Shown: positions 26,113 to 35,689, numbered from the stretch's first letter. The stretch: 64,000 nucleotides of DNA from Mycobacterium sp. 852002-51057_SCH5723018 (GCF_001667035.1 NZ_LZIR01000111.1:1-64000); one strand, 5' to 3'. Notes: generated by a model not told the origin, from the letters alone. Numbers and translations are program-made.

Positions 26113-27849
26113 CTAGCCGCAGACTGCGCCTATCGCGGCCGAGCTGACCAGCTTGACGTACTTGGCCAGCACACCGGTCTTGTAGCGCGGCGGCGGCGGA
26201 GTGAAATTGGCGCGCCGAGAATCGAATTCGGCCGGATCGGTCAGTACGTCCAGGACCTGGGCGGCGACATCGAGCCGGATCCGGTCGCCGTCGCGCAGGA
26301 ACGCGATCGGGCCGCCGTCGACCGCCTCCGGCGCGATATGCCCCACGCACAAGCCCGTCGTTCCGCCGGAGAAGCGGCCGTCCGTTAGCAGCAGCACGTC
26401 CTTGCCGAGGCCGGCGCCCTTGATCGCGCCGGTGATGGCGAGCATTTCGCGCATCCCCGGGCCGCCCTTGGGGCCTTCGTAGCGGATCACCACGGCGTCG
26501 CCCTCGGTGATGGTCCCGTCCTCGAGGGCGTCCAGCGCGGCGCGCTCGCCGTCGAAAACCCTTGCCGTGCCTTCGAACACGTCGGAGTCGAAGCCGGCCG
26601 TCTTGACCACCGCCCCATCGGGGGCCAGCGATCCGCGCAGGATGGTGATCCCGCCCGTCGGATGGATCGGGTCGCCCAGCGCCCTCAGCACCTTGCCGTC
26701 CGGGTCCGGCGGGGCGATGGCGGCGAGATTCTCGGCCATGGTCCGGCCGGTGACCGTCAGGCACTCACCGTGCAGCAGGCCCGCGTCCAGCAGGGCCTTC
26801 ATCACCACCGGCACGCCGCCGATGCGGTCGACGTCGAACATCACGTGGCGGCCGAACGGCTTGACGTCGGCCAGGTGCGGCACCTTCGACCCGATCCGGC
26901 TGAAGTCCTCCAGCGACAGCGTGACGTCGGCCTCGTGGGCGATGGCCAGCAGGTGCAGCACCGCGTTGGTCGAGCCGCCGAACGCCATCACCACCGCGAT
27001 CGCGTTTTCGAAGGCCTCCTTGGTCAGGATGTCGCGGGCGGTGATGCCGCGGCGCAGCAGTTCGACGACGGCCTGGCCGCTGCGCCGCGCGAACCCGTCG
27101 CGCCGGCGGTCGGTGGCCGGGGGCGCCGCGCTGCCCGGCAACGACATGCCCATCGCCTCCGCCGCGCTGGCCATGGTGTTGGCGGTGTACATGCCGCCAC
27201 ACGCGCCCTCGCCGGGGCAGATCGCGCGCTCGATGGCGTCGACGTCCTCGCGGGGCATCAACCCGCGGGCGCACGCGCCGACCGCCTCGAACGCGTCGAT
27301 GATCGTGACGTCGCGTTCGCTGCCGTCGGACAGCTTGGCGCGCCCGGGCAGGATGGAGCCCGCGTAGAGGAACACCGCCGCCAGGTCCAGGCGCGCGGCG
27401 GCCATCAGCATCCCGGGCAGCGACTTGTCGCACCCGGCCAGCAGCACCGAGCCGTCCAGCCGCTCGGCCTGCATCACGGTCTCGACGCTGTCGGCGATCA
27501 CCTCGCGCGACACCAGCGAGAAATGCATCCCCTCGTGGCCCATCGAGATGCCGTCAGACACCGAAATCGTGCCGAACTCCAGCGGATAGCCGCCGGCCGA
27601 GAACACGCCTTCCTTGACCGCCTTGGCGAGCCGGTCCAGCGACAGGTTGCACGGCGTGATTTCGTTCCAGGACGACGCGACGCCGATCTGGGGCTTGGCG
27701 AAGTCCTCGTCTTCCATGCCTACCGCGCGCAGCATGCCGCGGGCGGCGGCCTTCTCCAGGCCGTCGGTGACGTCACGACTACGCGGTTTGATGTCGGCAT
27801 CCCTTTTGGCGGGCGCCGAATCGGTGGTGGGGACCTGGCCAAACTCCAT
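26113..27849 (-). CDS. ilvD: Dihydroxy-acid dehydratase IlvD
   Basis: A 578-residue [Fe-S] dehydratase of branched-chain amino acid and pantothenate synthesis, converting 2,3-dihydroxy-isovalerate/methylvalerate to the 2-keto acids. Cluster and Mg ligands are visible in VLLAGCDKSLPGML and CPGEGACGGMYTANTMAS. Cys-containing iron-sulphur dehydratases are copper-sensitive, which fits the divergent ricR neighbour. ATG 27849 (MEFGQVPTTDS) is chosen over an ATG 11 codons upstream, matching the usual length. Confidence 0.95.
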   Translation of the reverse strand: MEFGQVPTTDSAPAKRDADIKPRSRDVTDGLEKAAARGMLRAVGMEDEDFAKPQIGVASSWNEITPCNLSLDRLAKAVKEGVFSAGGYPLEFGTISVSDGISMGHEGMHFSLVSREVIADSVETVMQAERLDGSVLLAGCDKSLPGMLMAAARLDLAAVFLYAGSILPGRAKLSDGSERDVTIIDAFEAVGACARGLMPREDVDAIERAICPGEGACGGMYTANTMASAAEAMGMSLPGSAAPPATDRRRDGFARRSGQAVVELLRRGITARDILTKEAFENAIAVVMAFGGSTNAVLHLLAIAHEADVTLSLEDFSRIGSKVPHLADVKPFGRHVMFDVDRIGGVPVVMKALLDAGLLHGECLTVTGRTMAENLAAIAPPDPDGKVLRALGDPIHPTGGITILRGSLAPDGAVVKTAGFDSDVFEGTARVFDGERAALDALEDGTITEGDAVVIRYEGPKGGPGMREMLAITGAIKGAGLGKDVLLLTDGRFSGGTTGLCVGHIAPEAVDGGPIAFLRDGDRIRLDVAAQVLDVLTDPAEFDSRRANFTPPPPRYKTGVLAKYVKLVSSAAIGAVCG

Positions 27850-27892
27850 CGTCCAAGTATGCGCGGGCCGGTCCGGCCGCAACTTCGCGGGT

Positions 27893-27911
27893 CATACCCC
27901 GTCGGGGTATG
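27893..27911 (+). promoter_or_regulatory. RicR/CsoR-type copper operator in front of ricR
   Basis: CATACCCC-GTC-GGGGTATG is a perfect palindrome with 8-bp arms and a 3-bp centre, 47 bp upstream of the ricR ATG and between ricR and ilvD. This is the expected autoregulatory site for the copper-sensing repressor. A degenerate copy is at mymT (23641-23659). Confidence 0.87.
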
Positions 27912-27957
27912 CGGTAGACTCGCTTAACCAGGGCGTAGGGAGGGTTGGACACCGGAC

Positions 27958-28260
27958 ATGACGACCGCACACGGATATTCGCAACAGAAGGACAATTACG
28001 CCAAGCGGCTGCGGCGCATCGAGGGCCAGGTGCGTGGCATCGCGCGGATGATCGAGGAGGACAAGTACTGCATCGACGTGCTCACCCAGATCAGCGCGGT
28101 CAACAGCGCCATGCGTTCGGTGGCGCTGAATCTGCTCGACGAGCACCTGAACCACTGCGTCACGCGGGCGGTCGCCGAGACGGGGCCAGAGGCCCCGGAA
28201 TTGGCTCAAGCTAAGCTGGCCGAAGCCTCGGCCGCCATCGCGCGCCTGGTACGTTCCTGA
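27958..28260 (+). CDS. ricR: Copper-sensing repressor RicR (CsoR family)
   Basis: A 100-residue all-helical CsoR/RcnR-family repressor (Rv0190). The RLRRIEGQVRGIARMIEED signature is present and the Cu(I) ligands Cys38, His63 and Cys67 are all there (DKYCIDVL; DEHLNHCV). In M. tuberculosis it represses mymT, itself and other copper genes until Cu(I) binds. A perfect operator lies upstream and a second at mymT, so the regulatory loop is contained in this window. Confidence 0.95.
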   Translation: MTTAHGYSQQKDNYAKRLRRIEGQVRGIARMIEEDKYCIDVLTQISAVNSAMRSVALNLLDEHLNHCVTRAVAETGPEAPELAQAKLAEASAAIARLVRS

Positions 28261-28380
28261 TCGCGGGCGTGTTGAAACGCTTACTTTGGTGAACCCGTTC
28301 CCGCAGTGCGTACCGTAGGGGCAGCGTGATCTAGCAACAGCCTCGCCTCGCCGATCGCCACACCTTGAGCGACCACTGCC

Positions 28381-29613
28381 ATGACAGCCGAAACCGCCAC
28401 CATCGCCGCGCGAACGTGGACGCCACGGGTCGCGGCGCAGCTGGCTGTGTTGGCGGCGGCCGCCTTCACCTACGTCACCGCGGAGATCCTGCCGGTCGGC
28501 GCGCTCTCAGCGATCGCGCGCAACCTGCAGGTCAGCGTGGTCCTGGTGGGGACCCTGCTGTCCTGGTACGCCCTAGTGGCGGCCATCTCGACGTTCCCGC
28601 TGGTGCGCTGGACAGCGCACTGGCCGCGGCGGCGCGCGCTGGTGTTCAGCCTGGTCTGCCTGACCGCCTCCCAGGTCATCTCGGCGCTGGCGCCCAACTT
28701 CGCCGTGTTGGCGGGCGGGCGGGTGCTGTGCGCGGTCACCCACGGGCTGCTGTGGTCGGTCATCGCCCCGATCGCCACCCGGCTGGTGCCGCCCAGCCAC
28801 GCCGGCCGCGCCACGATGTCGATCTACATCGGGACCAGCCTGGCGCTGGTCGTCGGCAGCCCCCTGACGGCCGCGATGAGCCTGATGTGGGGCTGGCGGC
28901 TGGCCGTGGTCTGCGTCACCGTCGCCGCGGCCGCCGTCACCGTCGCGGCCCGGCTCTTGCTCCCCGAGATGGTGCTGTCCGCCGACCAGCTCAAGTGCGT
29001 GGGGCCGCGGGCTCGTCACCACCGCAACCGCCGGCTGATCGTCGTCAGCCTGATCACCATGGTCGGCGTCACCGGCCACTTCGTCTCGTACACCTACATC
29101 GTGGAGGTCATCCGCGAGGTCGTCGGCGTGCGCGGACCCAACCTGGCGTGGCTGCTGGCAGCCTACGGGGCCGCCGGGGTGCTCGCCGTCGGTATGGTGG
29201 CGCGGCCGCGGGGCCGGCGGCCGCGCGGCGCCGTCATCCTGTGCTTGGCCGGTTTGACGGCCGCGTTCGTCGTGTTGACCGCCCTGGCGTTCGGCCAGGC
29301 CACCCCGGCCGCCGCCCTGATCGGGACCGGCGCGATCGTGCTGTGGGGAGCGATGGCCACCGCCGTGTCGCCGATGATGCAATCCGCCGCGATGCGCAAC
29401 GGGGTCGACGATCCCGACGGGGCGTCGGGGCTATACGTGACGGCGTTCCAGGTGGGCATCATGGCCGGCTCGTTGGCTGGTGGGCTGTTGTACGAGCGCA
29501 ACATCGCGCTGATGTTGACCGCCTCGGCGGGCCTGATGGGGGTGGCCCTGGCCGCCATGGCGGCCAACCGCCACATGCTCGACGTTGCGCCGCCAAGTTC
29601 ACGGGATTCATAG
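28381..29613 (+). CDS. MFS efflux transporter (Rv0191 type)
   Basis: A 410-residue major facilitator with about 12 helices, of the arabinose-efflux/chloramphenicol-resistance-like DHA1 group. Early helices carry FTYVTAEILPVGALSAIA and the later segment GRVLCAVTHGLLWSVIAPIA. The Rv0191 protein has been linked to drug efflux. The start ATG lies 120 bp after ricR. Substrate not predictable from the sequence. Confidence 0.88.
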   Translation: MTAETATIAARTWTPRVAAQLAVLAAAAFTYVTAEILPVGALSAIARNLQVSVVLVGTLLSWYALVAAISTFPLVRWTAHWPRRRALVFSLVCLTASQVISALAPNFAVLAGGRVLCAVTHGLLWSVIAPIATRLVPPSHAGRATMSIYIGTSLALVVGSPLTAAMSLMWGWRLAVVCVTVAAAAVTVAARLLLPEMVLSADQLKCVGPRARHHRNRRLIVVSLITMVGVTGHFVSYTYIVEVIREVVGVRGPNLAWLLAAYGAAGVLAVGMVARPRGRRPRGAVILCLAGLTAAFVVLTALAFGQATPAAALIGTGAIVLWGAMATAVSPMMQSAAMRNGVDDPDGASGLYVTAFQVGIMAGSLAGGLLYERNIALMLTASAGLMGVALAAMAANRHMLDVAPPSSRDS

Positions 29614-29733
29614 CTCGGCAGCTCAGCGACGCCATCGTGGCGCTAATACGGCCGTTGTCAGTAGCCGAAACGGGTAGCTGGCTTTGCGGCTATGCCACAC
29701 TGTGTTCGAAAGAACGTGACTGGAGGGATGCAT

Positions 29734-30729
29734 ATGTTGGGCCGCAGAAGGGGACGCCTTTTCGCCGCTCTGAACGCCGCCGGATTGGCTTCAGCCTTGG
29801 GCTTTGCGCTGGTGCTGGGCGCCGGTCCCGCGCTGGCCGACCCCGATCCGGCTCCGGGCGATCCGGGGGCGGTCGCCGCCCCGGGTGGCCCGCCGGTGCC
29901 GGCGCCTGCCGCTGACCCGCTGGCGCCCCCACAGCCGCCGTTGTTGCCCTTCCCGGGTGCGCAACCCGTGGCGGCCGGCCCCGCCACCGGGCAGAACCCG
30001 GCGCCGTTCACCGGCACCCCGCCATTCGGGCCCCCGGCGTTCGTCCCGAAGAACGGCGCGACGGTGGGCGTCGGCCAGCCGATCATCATCAACTTCCCCG
30101 CGCGCGTCGACGACGCGGGCGCCGCCATAGACGCCGTGCACGTGTCGTCGGTCCCGCCGGTGCCCGGCAAGTTCTACTGGATGACCCCGACGCAGCTGCG
30201 CTGGCGCCCGTTGAGCTTCTGGCCCGCGCACACCGCGGTGACGGTTGACGCCGGCGGCACGGTGTCCAGCTTCCAGACCGGGGACACGCTGATCGCCACG
30301 GCGGACGACGCCACCCATCAGCTGACCGTCACCCGCAACGGCACCGTGGACAAGACCATCCCGATGTCGATGGGCATGTCGGCCGGTAATCACCAAACGC
30401 CTAACGGCACCTACTACGTGCAGGAGAAGATGCCCTCGGTGGTGATGGATTCCTCGACCTACGGGGTTCCGGTCAACTCGACGTACGGCTACAAGGTGAC
30501 CGTCGATCTGGCCGTCCGGTTCGACAACGTCGGCGACTTCGTGCACAGCGCCCCGTGGTCGGTGGATGACCAGGGCAAGCGCGACGTCAGCCACGGCTGC
30601 ATCAACATCAGCCCCAGCAACGCGAGGTGGTTCTTCGACAACTTCGGCCCGGGCGACCCCATCGTGGTGAAGAACTCGTCCGGCGGCGACTACAAGAAGA
30701 ACGACGGATCCAGCGACTGGATGACGTAG
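29734..30729 (+). CDS. L,D-transpeptidase (LdtMt4/Rv0192 type)
   Basis: A 331-residue exported L,D-transpeptidase that forms 3-3 peptidoglycan cross-links or links proteins. A signal peptide (about residues 1-35, ending GAGPALA) is followed by a Pro/Ala linker, an Ig-like domain and the YkuD domain with the catalytic motif HSAPWSVDDQGKRDVSHGC (Cys in SHGCINISPSNARWF). The ATG at 29734 has GGAGG seven bases upstream; an ATG two codons earlier is also possible. A strong terminator follows the stop. Confidence 0.92.
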   Translation: MLGRRRGRLFAALNAAGLASALGFALVLGAGPALADPDPAPGDPGAVAAPGGPPVPAPAADPLAPPQPPLLPFPGAQPVAAGPATGQNPAPFTGTPPFGPPAFVPKNGATVGVGQPIIINFPARVDDAGAAIDAVHVSSVPPVPGKFYWMTPTQLRWRPLSFWPAHTAVTVDAGGTVSSFQTGDTLIATADDATHQLTVTRNGTVDKTIPMSMGMSAGNHQTPNGTYYVQEKMPSVVMDSSTYGVPVNSTYGYKVTVDLAVRFDNVGDFVHSAPWSVDDQGKRDVSHGCINISPSNARWFFDNFGPGDPIVVKNSSGGDYKKNDGSSDWMT

Positions 30730-30740
30730 CCCCCAGCAGA

Positions 30741-30781
30741 CGCAAAGCCCCCATTTCGGTACGAAATTGGGGGCTTTTGCG
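30741..30781 (+). terminator. Rho-independent terminator after the L,D-transpeptidase
   Basis: An inverted repeat CGCAAAGCCCCCATTTCG / CGAAATTGGGGGCTTTTGCG around a short GTA loop, with a CTTTT run in the 3' arm. It starts 11 bp after the stop codon and precedes the TetR promoter. Confidence 0.88.
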
Positions 30782-30826
30782 TCTTCTCGTCCAGGCGGCT
30801 CCCGGGGGTTTCGCGGACCGGCCGAT

Positions 30827-30846
30827 TATGTATAGCATCATACATA
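30827..30846 (+). promoter_or_regulatory. TetR-type palindromic operator overlapping the tetR start
   Basis: TATGTAT-AGCATC-ATACATA is a perfect inverted repeat with 7-bp arms and a 6-bp spacer; its last base is the A of the ATG at 30846. A palindrome at this position is expected to be the autoregulatory site of the TetR protein. It also suggests a leaderless or very short leader transcript. Confidence 0.8.
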
Positions 30847-31442
30847 TGCGTAGCCCGCGCGAGCGGATGGTGGTATCGGCCGCCCTGCTGATCAGGGAGC
30901 GCGGCGCGCACGCCACGGCGATCTCCGACGTCCTCGAGCACAGCGGCGCGCCCCGCGGGTCGGCCTATCACTACTTTCCCGGCGGGCGGACCCAATTGCT
31001 TTGCGAGGCGGTCGATTACGCCGGCGAGCACGTCGCCGGCATCATCACCGAGGCCGAAGGCGGCCTGGAACTGCTGGACACGCTGATCGACAAGTACCGC
31101 CGGCAGCTGCTCGACACCGATTTCCGCGCCGGCTGCCCGGTGGTGGCGGTCTCGGTGGAAGCCGGGGAGCAATCAGACCGCGAGCGCATGGCGCCGGTGA
31201 TCGAGCGCGCCGAGGCGGCCTTCGACCGCTGGAACGACCTGATCGCCCAGCGGTTCGTCAGCGACGGCATGGCGCCGGAGCGGGCCCGCGAGCTGGCGAT
31301 GCTGGCCACCACCGCGCTCGAGGGCGCGATCCTGCTGGCCCGGGTGCGCCGTGACCTGACGCCCCTTGATCTCATTCACCGCCAACTGCGCGACCTCTTC
31401 GTGGCGCAGGCCCCGGAAAGGAACCCCCGCAATGACCGGTGA
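30846..31442 (+). CDS. TetR-family transcriptional regulator (Rv0196 type)
   Basis: A 198-residue regulator with an N-terminal HTH (about residues 8-55: SAALLIRERGAHATAISDVL, then APRGSAYHYFPGG) and a C-terminal LmrA/YxaF-like ligand domain (CPVVAVSVEAGEQSDRE). It overlaps the molybdopterin oxidoreductase start by 11 bp, so the two are co-transcribed and the oxidoreductase is the likely target. No Shine-Dalgarno is seen before ATG 30846; a palindromic operator lies there. Confidence 0.9.
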   Translation: MRSPRERMVVSAALLIRERGAHATAISDVLEHSGAPRGSAYHYFPGGRTQLLCEAVDYAGEHVAGIITEAEGGLELLDTLIDKYRRQLLDTDFRAGCPVVAVSVEAGEQSDRERMAPVIERAEAAFDRWNDLIAQRFVSDGMAPERARELAMLATTALEGAILLARVRRDLTPLDLIHRQLRDLFVAQAPERNPRNDR

Positions 31443-33678
31443 TTGGCAGCCCACGGCCTGCATCCTCTGCGAATGCAACTGCGGCATCGTCGTGCAAGTC
31501 GAAGACCGCCGGCTGGCTCGCATCCGCGGCGACAAGGCACACCCGGCGTCGCAGGGCTACACCTGCAACAAGGCGCTGCGGCTGGACCACTACCAGAACA
31601 GCGGTGCCCGGCTGACCTCTCCGCTGCGCCGCCGGCCCGACGGCAGCTACGAGGAGATCGACTGGGACACCGCGATCGTCGAGATCGCCGAGGGCTTCAA
31701 GCGCATCCGCGACGCCTACGGCGGCGACAAGATCTTCTACTACGGCGGCGGCGGGCAGGGCAATCACCTCGGCGGAGCCTACAGTGGCGCGTTCCTGAAA
31801 GCCCTCGGGGCGCGGTATCGGTCAAATGCCTTGGCGCAGGAGAAGACCGGCGAGGCGTGGATCGACGCGCGGCTGTACGGCGGGCACACGCGCGGCGAGT
31901 TCGAGCACGCCGAGGTGTCCGTGTTCGTCGGCAAGAATCCGTGGATGTCGCAGAGCTTCCCGCGAGCCCGGGTGGTGCTCAACGAGATCGCCAAAGACCC
32001 GGCCCGGTCGATGATCGTGATCGATCCGGTTCTCACCGACACCGCCAAGATGTCCGACTTCCACCTGCGGGTGCGGCCCGGCACCGACGCCTGGTGCCTG
32101 GCGGCCCTGGCCGCCGTCCTGGTCCAGGAAAACCTTTGCAACCAGGCGTTTCTCGCCGAACACGTGCACGGTGCCGACGGCATCCGCGCCGCGCTGCGCG
32201 AGGTCCCGGTCGCCGACTACGCGCAGCGCTGCGGGGTCGACGAGGAGCTGTTGCGGGCGGCGGCGCGGCGGGTCGGCACCGCCGCCAGCGTCGCGGTGTT
32301 CGAGGACCTCGGCATCCAGCAGGCGCCCAACAGCACCCTGTGCTCGTACCTGAACAAGCTGCTGTGGATCCTGACCGGCAACTTCGCGAAAAAGGGCGGC
32401 CAGCACCTGCATTCGTCATTGGCCTCGCTGTTCAGCACGGTCTCGGGCCGCACCCCGGTCACCGGCGCCCCGATCATCGCCGGGCTGGTGCCCAGCAACG
32501 TCGTCCCCGAGGAAATCCTGACCGACCACCCGGACCGCTTCCGGGCCATGATCGTCGAGAGCGCGAATCCCGCTCACTCGCTGGCTAATTCGGCCGCATG
32601 CCGGGAGGCGTTCCAAGCGCTCGAGCTGATGGTGGTCGTCGACGTCGCGATGACCGAGACCGCCAGGCTCGCCCACTACGTGCTGCCCGCGGCCTCCCAG
32701 TTCGAGAAGCCGGAGGCCACCTTCTTCAATTTCGAGTTCCCGGCCAACGCATTTCAATTGCGCCGGCCGCTGTTGCAGCCGCTCCCGGGCACCCTGCCCG
32801 AACCCGAGATCTGGGCGCGGTTGGTGCGCGCGCTCGGCGTGATCGACGACGCGGACCTGCGCCCGCTGCGCGAGGCGGCGCAGCGCGGCAGGCAGGCCTA
32901 CGCCGAGGCGTTCCTGGGTGCCATGGCCGCCAATCCGACTATGGCCAAGCTTGTTCCGTACGTCCTGTATGAAACGCTGGGGCCGACGCTGCCAGACGGG
33001 CTGGCCGGCGCGGCCGCCGTGTGGGGACTGGCCCAGAAGACCGCGATGACCTACCCCGAGGCCGTCCGGCGCGCCGGCCACGCCGACGGCAACGCGCTGT
33101 TCGACGCCATCCTGGACAGCCCGTCCGGGGTCACCTTCACCCGGCACACCTACGAGGACGACTTCGCGCTGATCAGCCACGCCGACCACAAGATCGCCCT
33201 GGAAATCCCCGAAATGCTGGACGAGCTAAGCGCATTGGCGGGGGCACCCGCGGAGCTGACCACGCCGGACTTCCCGATCGTGCTGTCGGTGGGGGAGCGG
33301 CGCGCCTACACCGCCAACGACATCTTCCGCGACCCGTCCTGGCGCAAACGCGACGCCGACGGGGCGCTGCGCGTCAGCGTCGAGGACGCGCAGGCCCTCG
33401 ACCTCGTCGACGGGGGCCGGGTGCGCATCAGCACCGCGGCCGGCAGCGCCGAGGCGACCGTCGAGATCACCGAGACCATGCTGGCCGGACACGCGGCGCT
33501 GCCCAACGGTTTTGGGCTCGACTACCGCGACGAGGACGGCCACACCGTCGTCCCGGGCGTCGCCCCGAACGCGCTCACCTCAACCGAATGGCGCGACCCC
33601 TACGCCGGCACGCCCTGGCACAAGCACGTGCCCGCCAGGATCGAGCCGGTCCTCGCGGGGGTCAGTTCCAGATCCTGA
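31432..33678 (+). CDS. Molybdopterin oxidoreductase (Rv0197 type)
   Basis: A 748-residue DMSO-reductase-family protein. The N-terminus has the 4Fe-4S cysteine set CILCECNCGIVVQVEDRRLA and later GYTCNK. The molybdopterin domains (FYYGGGGQGNHLGGAYSGAF; VILPAASQFEK-like VLPAASQFEKPEATFFNFE) and a C-terminal dinucleotide-binding domain (about residues 620-735) follow. It is probably a soluble formate-dehydrogenase-H-like or thiol/arsenate-type oxidoreductase. The electron donor is unknown. ATG 31432 has GGAAAGGAA upstream. The end overlaps zmp1, on the other strand, by 17 bp. Confidence 0.9.
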   Translation: MTGDWQPTACILCECNCGIVVQVEDRRLARIRGDKAHPASQGYTCNKALRLDHYQNSGARLTSPLRRRPDGSYEEIDWDTAIVEIAEGFKRIRDAYGGDKIFYYGGGGQGNHLGGAYSGAFLKALGARYRSNALAQEKTGEAWIDARLYGGHTRGEFEHAEVSVFVGKNPWMSQSFPRARVVLNEIAKDPARSMIVIDPVLTDTAKMSDFHLRVRPGTDAWCLAALAAVLVQENLCNQAFLAEHVHGADGIRAALREVPVADYAQRCGVDEELLRAAARRVGTAASVAVFEDLGIQQAPNSTLCSYLNKLLWILTGNFAKKGGQHLHSSLASLFSTVSGRTPVTGAPIIAGLVPSNVVPEEILTDHPDRFRAMIVESANPAHSLANSAACREAFQALELMVVVDVAMTETARLAHYVLPAASQFEKPEATFFNFEFPANAFQLRRPLLQPLPGTLPEPEIWARLVRALGVIDDADLRPLREAAQRGRQAYAEAFLGAMAANPTMAKLVPYVLYETLGPTLPDGLAGAAAVWGLAQKTAMTYPEAVRRAGHADGNALFDAILDSPSGVTFTRHTYEDDFALISHADHKIALEIPEMLDELSALAGAPAELTTPDFPIVLSVGERRAYTANDIFRDPSWRKRDADGALRVSVEDAQALDLVDGGRVRISTAAGSAEATVEITETMLAGHAALPNGFGLDYRDEDGHTVVPGVAPNALTSTEWRDPYAGTPWHKHVPARIEPVLAGVSSRS

Positions 33679-35647
33679 CCCTGCGCTGCGGCGTCAGGTA
33701 CAACGCGTCGCCCTCGGCGACACCGAAGGCGTCGTAGAAGGCGTCCATGTTGCGGACGACGCCGTTGCACCGGAACTCCGGCGGCGAGTGCGGGTCCACC
33801 GCCAGCCGCCGGATCGTTTCCGCCTCACGCGATTTCGTGCGCCACACCTGGGCCCAGCCGTAGAACACGCGCTGCACGCCGGTCAGACCGTCGATGACGG
33901 GTGCGGCGGTGCCGTTCAGCGACAGCTGGTAGGCCAGCAGCGCGATCGACAGCCCGCCCAGGTCGCCGATGTTCTCGCCGACCGTGAAGGCTCCGTTGAC
34001 GTGGCGGTCGCCGTCGAGCTCCCTGGGCGTGTACGTGTCGTACTGTTCGATCAGCGCCTTGGTGCGGACGCCGAACTCGGTGCGGTCGTCGTCGGTCCAC
34101 CAGTCCACCAGGTTGCCGTCGCCGTCGTACTTGGCGCCCTGGTCGTCGAAGCCGTGCCCGATCTCGTGCCCGATCACCGCCCCGATACCGCCGTAGTTGG
34201 CGGCGTCGTCGGCCTCGGCATCGAAGAACGGCGGCTGCAAAATGGCTGCGGGGAAGACGATCTCGTTCATTCCCGGGTTGTAGTAGGCGTTGACGGTCTG
34301 TGGCGTCATGAACCATTCGTCGCGGTCCACCGGCCCGCCGAGCTTGGCCAGCTCGCGGTCGTGGATGACAGCGTGTCCGCGTTGGTAGTTGCCGTACAGG
34401 TCGTCGCGGTCGATCACCAGCGTGGAGTAGTCGCGCCACTTCGCCGGGTAGCCCACCTTGGCGGTGAACTTCTCCAGCTTGATCAGCGCGCGCTCGCGGG
34501 TCCGCGGCGTCATCCAGTCCAGCTCGCTGATGGACTGACGGTACGCCGCTTTCAGATTGTCGACCAGAGTGTCGATCCGGGCCTTGGCGTCGGGCGGGAA
34601 ATGTCGCTGCACATACAGTTTCCCGACGGCGTCGCCCATCACGCCCTCCACCAGCGACACCGCCCGCTTCCAGCGTTCCCGGATCTGCTCGGCGCCGGTC
34701 AGCAGGCGGCCGTAGAAGTCGAAGTCGGCGGCGACGATCTCGTCCGTCAGCCAAGCTGTACGGGCGCGAATCAAACGCCAACGTGCCCAACGCTTCCAGT
34801 CTTCGAAGTCCTCACTGCCCCAGAGCGACGCGAACGCGGTGAGGTAATCGGGTTGGCGCACAACCACTTCCGCGAGGACTTCCGGACCGCTGCCCAGCGC
34901 GGCCGCCCAGCGACTCCAGTCGAAGCCTTCGGCGTCGGTCTGCAGGTCGGCGAAGGTGCGCAGGTTGTAGGTGAGTTCGGCGTCGCGGCGCTTGACCACG
35001 TCCCAGTGCGCGGCCGCCAGTTTGGTCTCCAGCGCCACGATCCGGGCCGCGGTCTCGGCGTGGTCACCCGCGTCGCCGCGATAGACCAGGCTGAACATCC
35101 GCGCGATGTGTCCCGGGTAGGCCGCCAGCACCTCGGCGTGCCGCTCGTCGCGGAAATACGATTCGTCGGGCAACCCGATGCCTGACTGGCCGAAGTGCAC
35201 CAGGTAGCGGGCCGAGTTCTTGGCGTCGGTGTCGACGTACATCGCCACGCCGCCGCCCACCCCGGTGCGCTGCAGGCTGCCCATCGCGGCGGCCAGCGCC
35301 GACCGGTCCGTGCAGTCCTCCACGAGGGCCAGCTCGTCGAGCAGGGGCTGCACCCCCCGGCGTTCGACGGTGCCCTCGTCGAGGAAACTGGCGTAGAGGT
35401 CCCCGATGCGCTGCTGATCGGTCCCATGCGGGGAGCCCGACTCGCTGGCCTCGACGATCAGGTCGCGCACCTGCTCTTCGGCCCGATCGAACAGCTGGCG
35501 GAACGCGCCGTCGGTGGCCCGGTCCGGGGGAATCTCGTACTCGGCCAGCCAGCGGCCATTGACATGGCCGAACAGGTCGTCTTGAGGGCGGGCACCGGGA
35601 TCGACATAGCTCAGGTCGACCCCTGAGCGAATGGCCGCATACGTCAC
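33662..35647 (-). CDS. zmp1: Zinc metalloprotease Zmp1 (M13/neprilysin family)
   Basis: A 661-residue M13 peptidase (Rv0198c). The zinc motif is AVIGHEIGHGFDD (His494, His498), with the third ligand Glu in VGENIGDLGGLSIA and the substrate-binding NAYYNPGMNEI. Zmp1 of M. tuberculosis is a secreted virulence-linked protease without a classical signal peptide, and none is seen here. GTG 35647 is chosen (AAGGA upstream, length as in the family). The frame runs open to 36235, but that part is the antisense of the next gene. Confidence 0.93.
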   Translation of the reverse strand: MTYAAIRSGVDLSYVDPGARPQDDLFGHVNGRWLAEYEIPPDRATDGAFRQLFDRAEEQVRDLIVEASESGSPHGTDQQRIGDLYASFLDEGTVERRGVQPLLDELALVEDCTDRSALAAAMGSLQRTGVGGGVAMYVDTDAKNSARYLVHFGQSGIGLPDESYFRDERHAEVLAAYPGHIARMFSLVYRGDAGDHAETAARIVALETKLAAAHWDVVKRRDAELTYNLRTFADLQTDAEGFDWSRWAAALGSGPEVLAEVVVRQPDYLTAFASLWGSEDFEDWKRWARWRLIRARTAWLTDEIVAADFDFYGRLLTGAEQIRERWKRAVSLVEGVMGDAVGKLYVQRHFPPDAKARIDTLVDNLKAAYRQSISELDWMTPRTRERALIKLEKFTAKVGYPAKWRDYSTLVIDRDDLYGNYQRGHAVIHDRELAKLGGPVDRDEWFMTPQTVNAYYNPGMNEIVFPAAILQPPFFDAEADDAANYGGIGAVIGHEIGHGFDDQGAKYDGDGNLVDWWTDDDRTEFGVRTKALIEQYDTYTPRELDGDRHVNGAFTVGENIGDLGGLSIALLAYQLSLNGTAAPVIDGLTGVQRVFYGWAQVWRTKSREAETIRRLAVDPHSPPEFRCNGVVRNMDAFYDAFGVAEGDALYLTPQRRVRIWN

Positions 35648-35689
35648 CCCGCCATCCTTCCACCTTCTTTTGGATGCAACGATCGGCCC

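Noticed and set aside
26662..27927. Rightward frame of 421 codons opposite ilvD
   Set aside because: It is antisense to ilvD; composition (Arg, His, Gln, Asp, Val) is typical of shadow frames and no motif is present.
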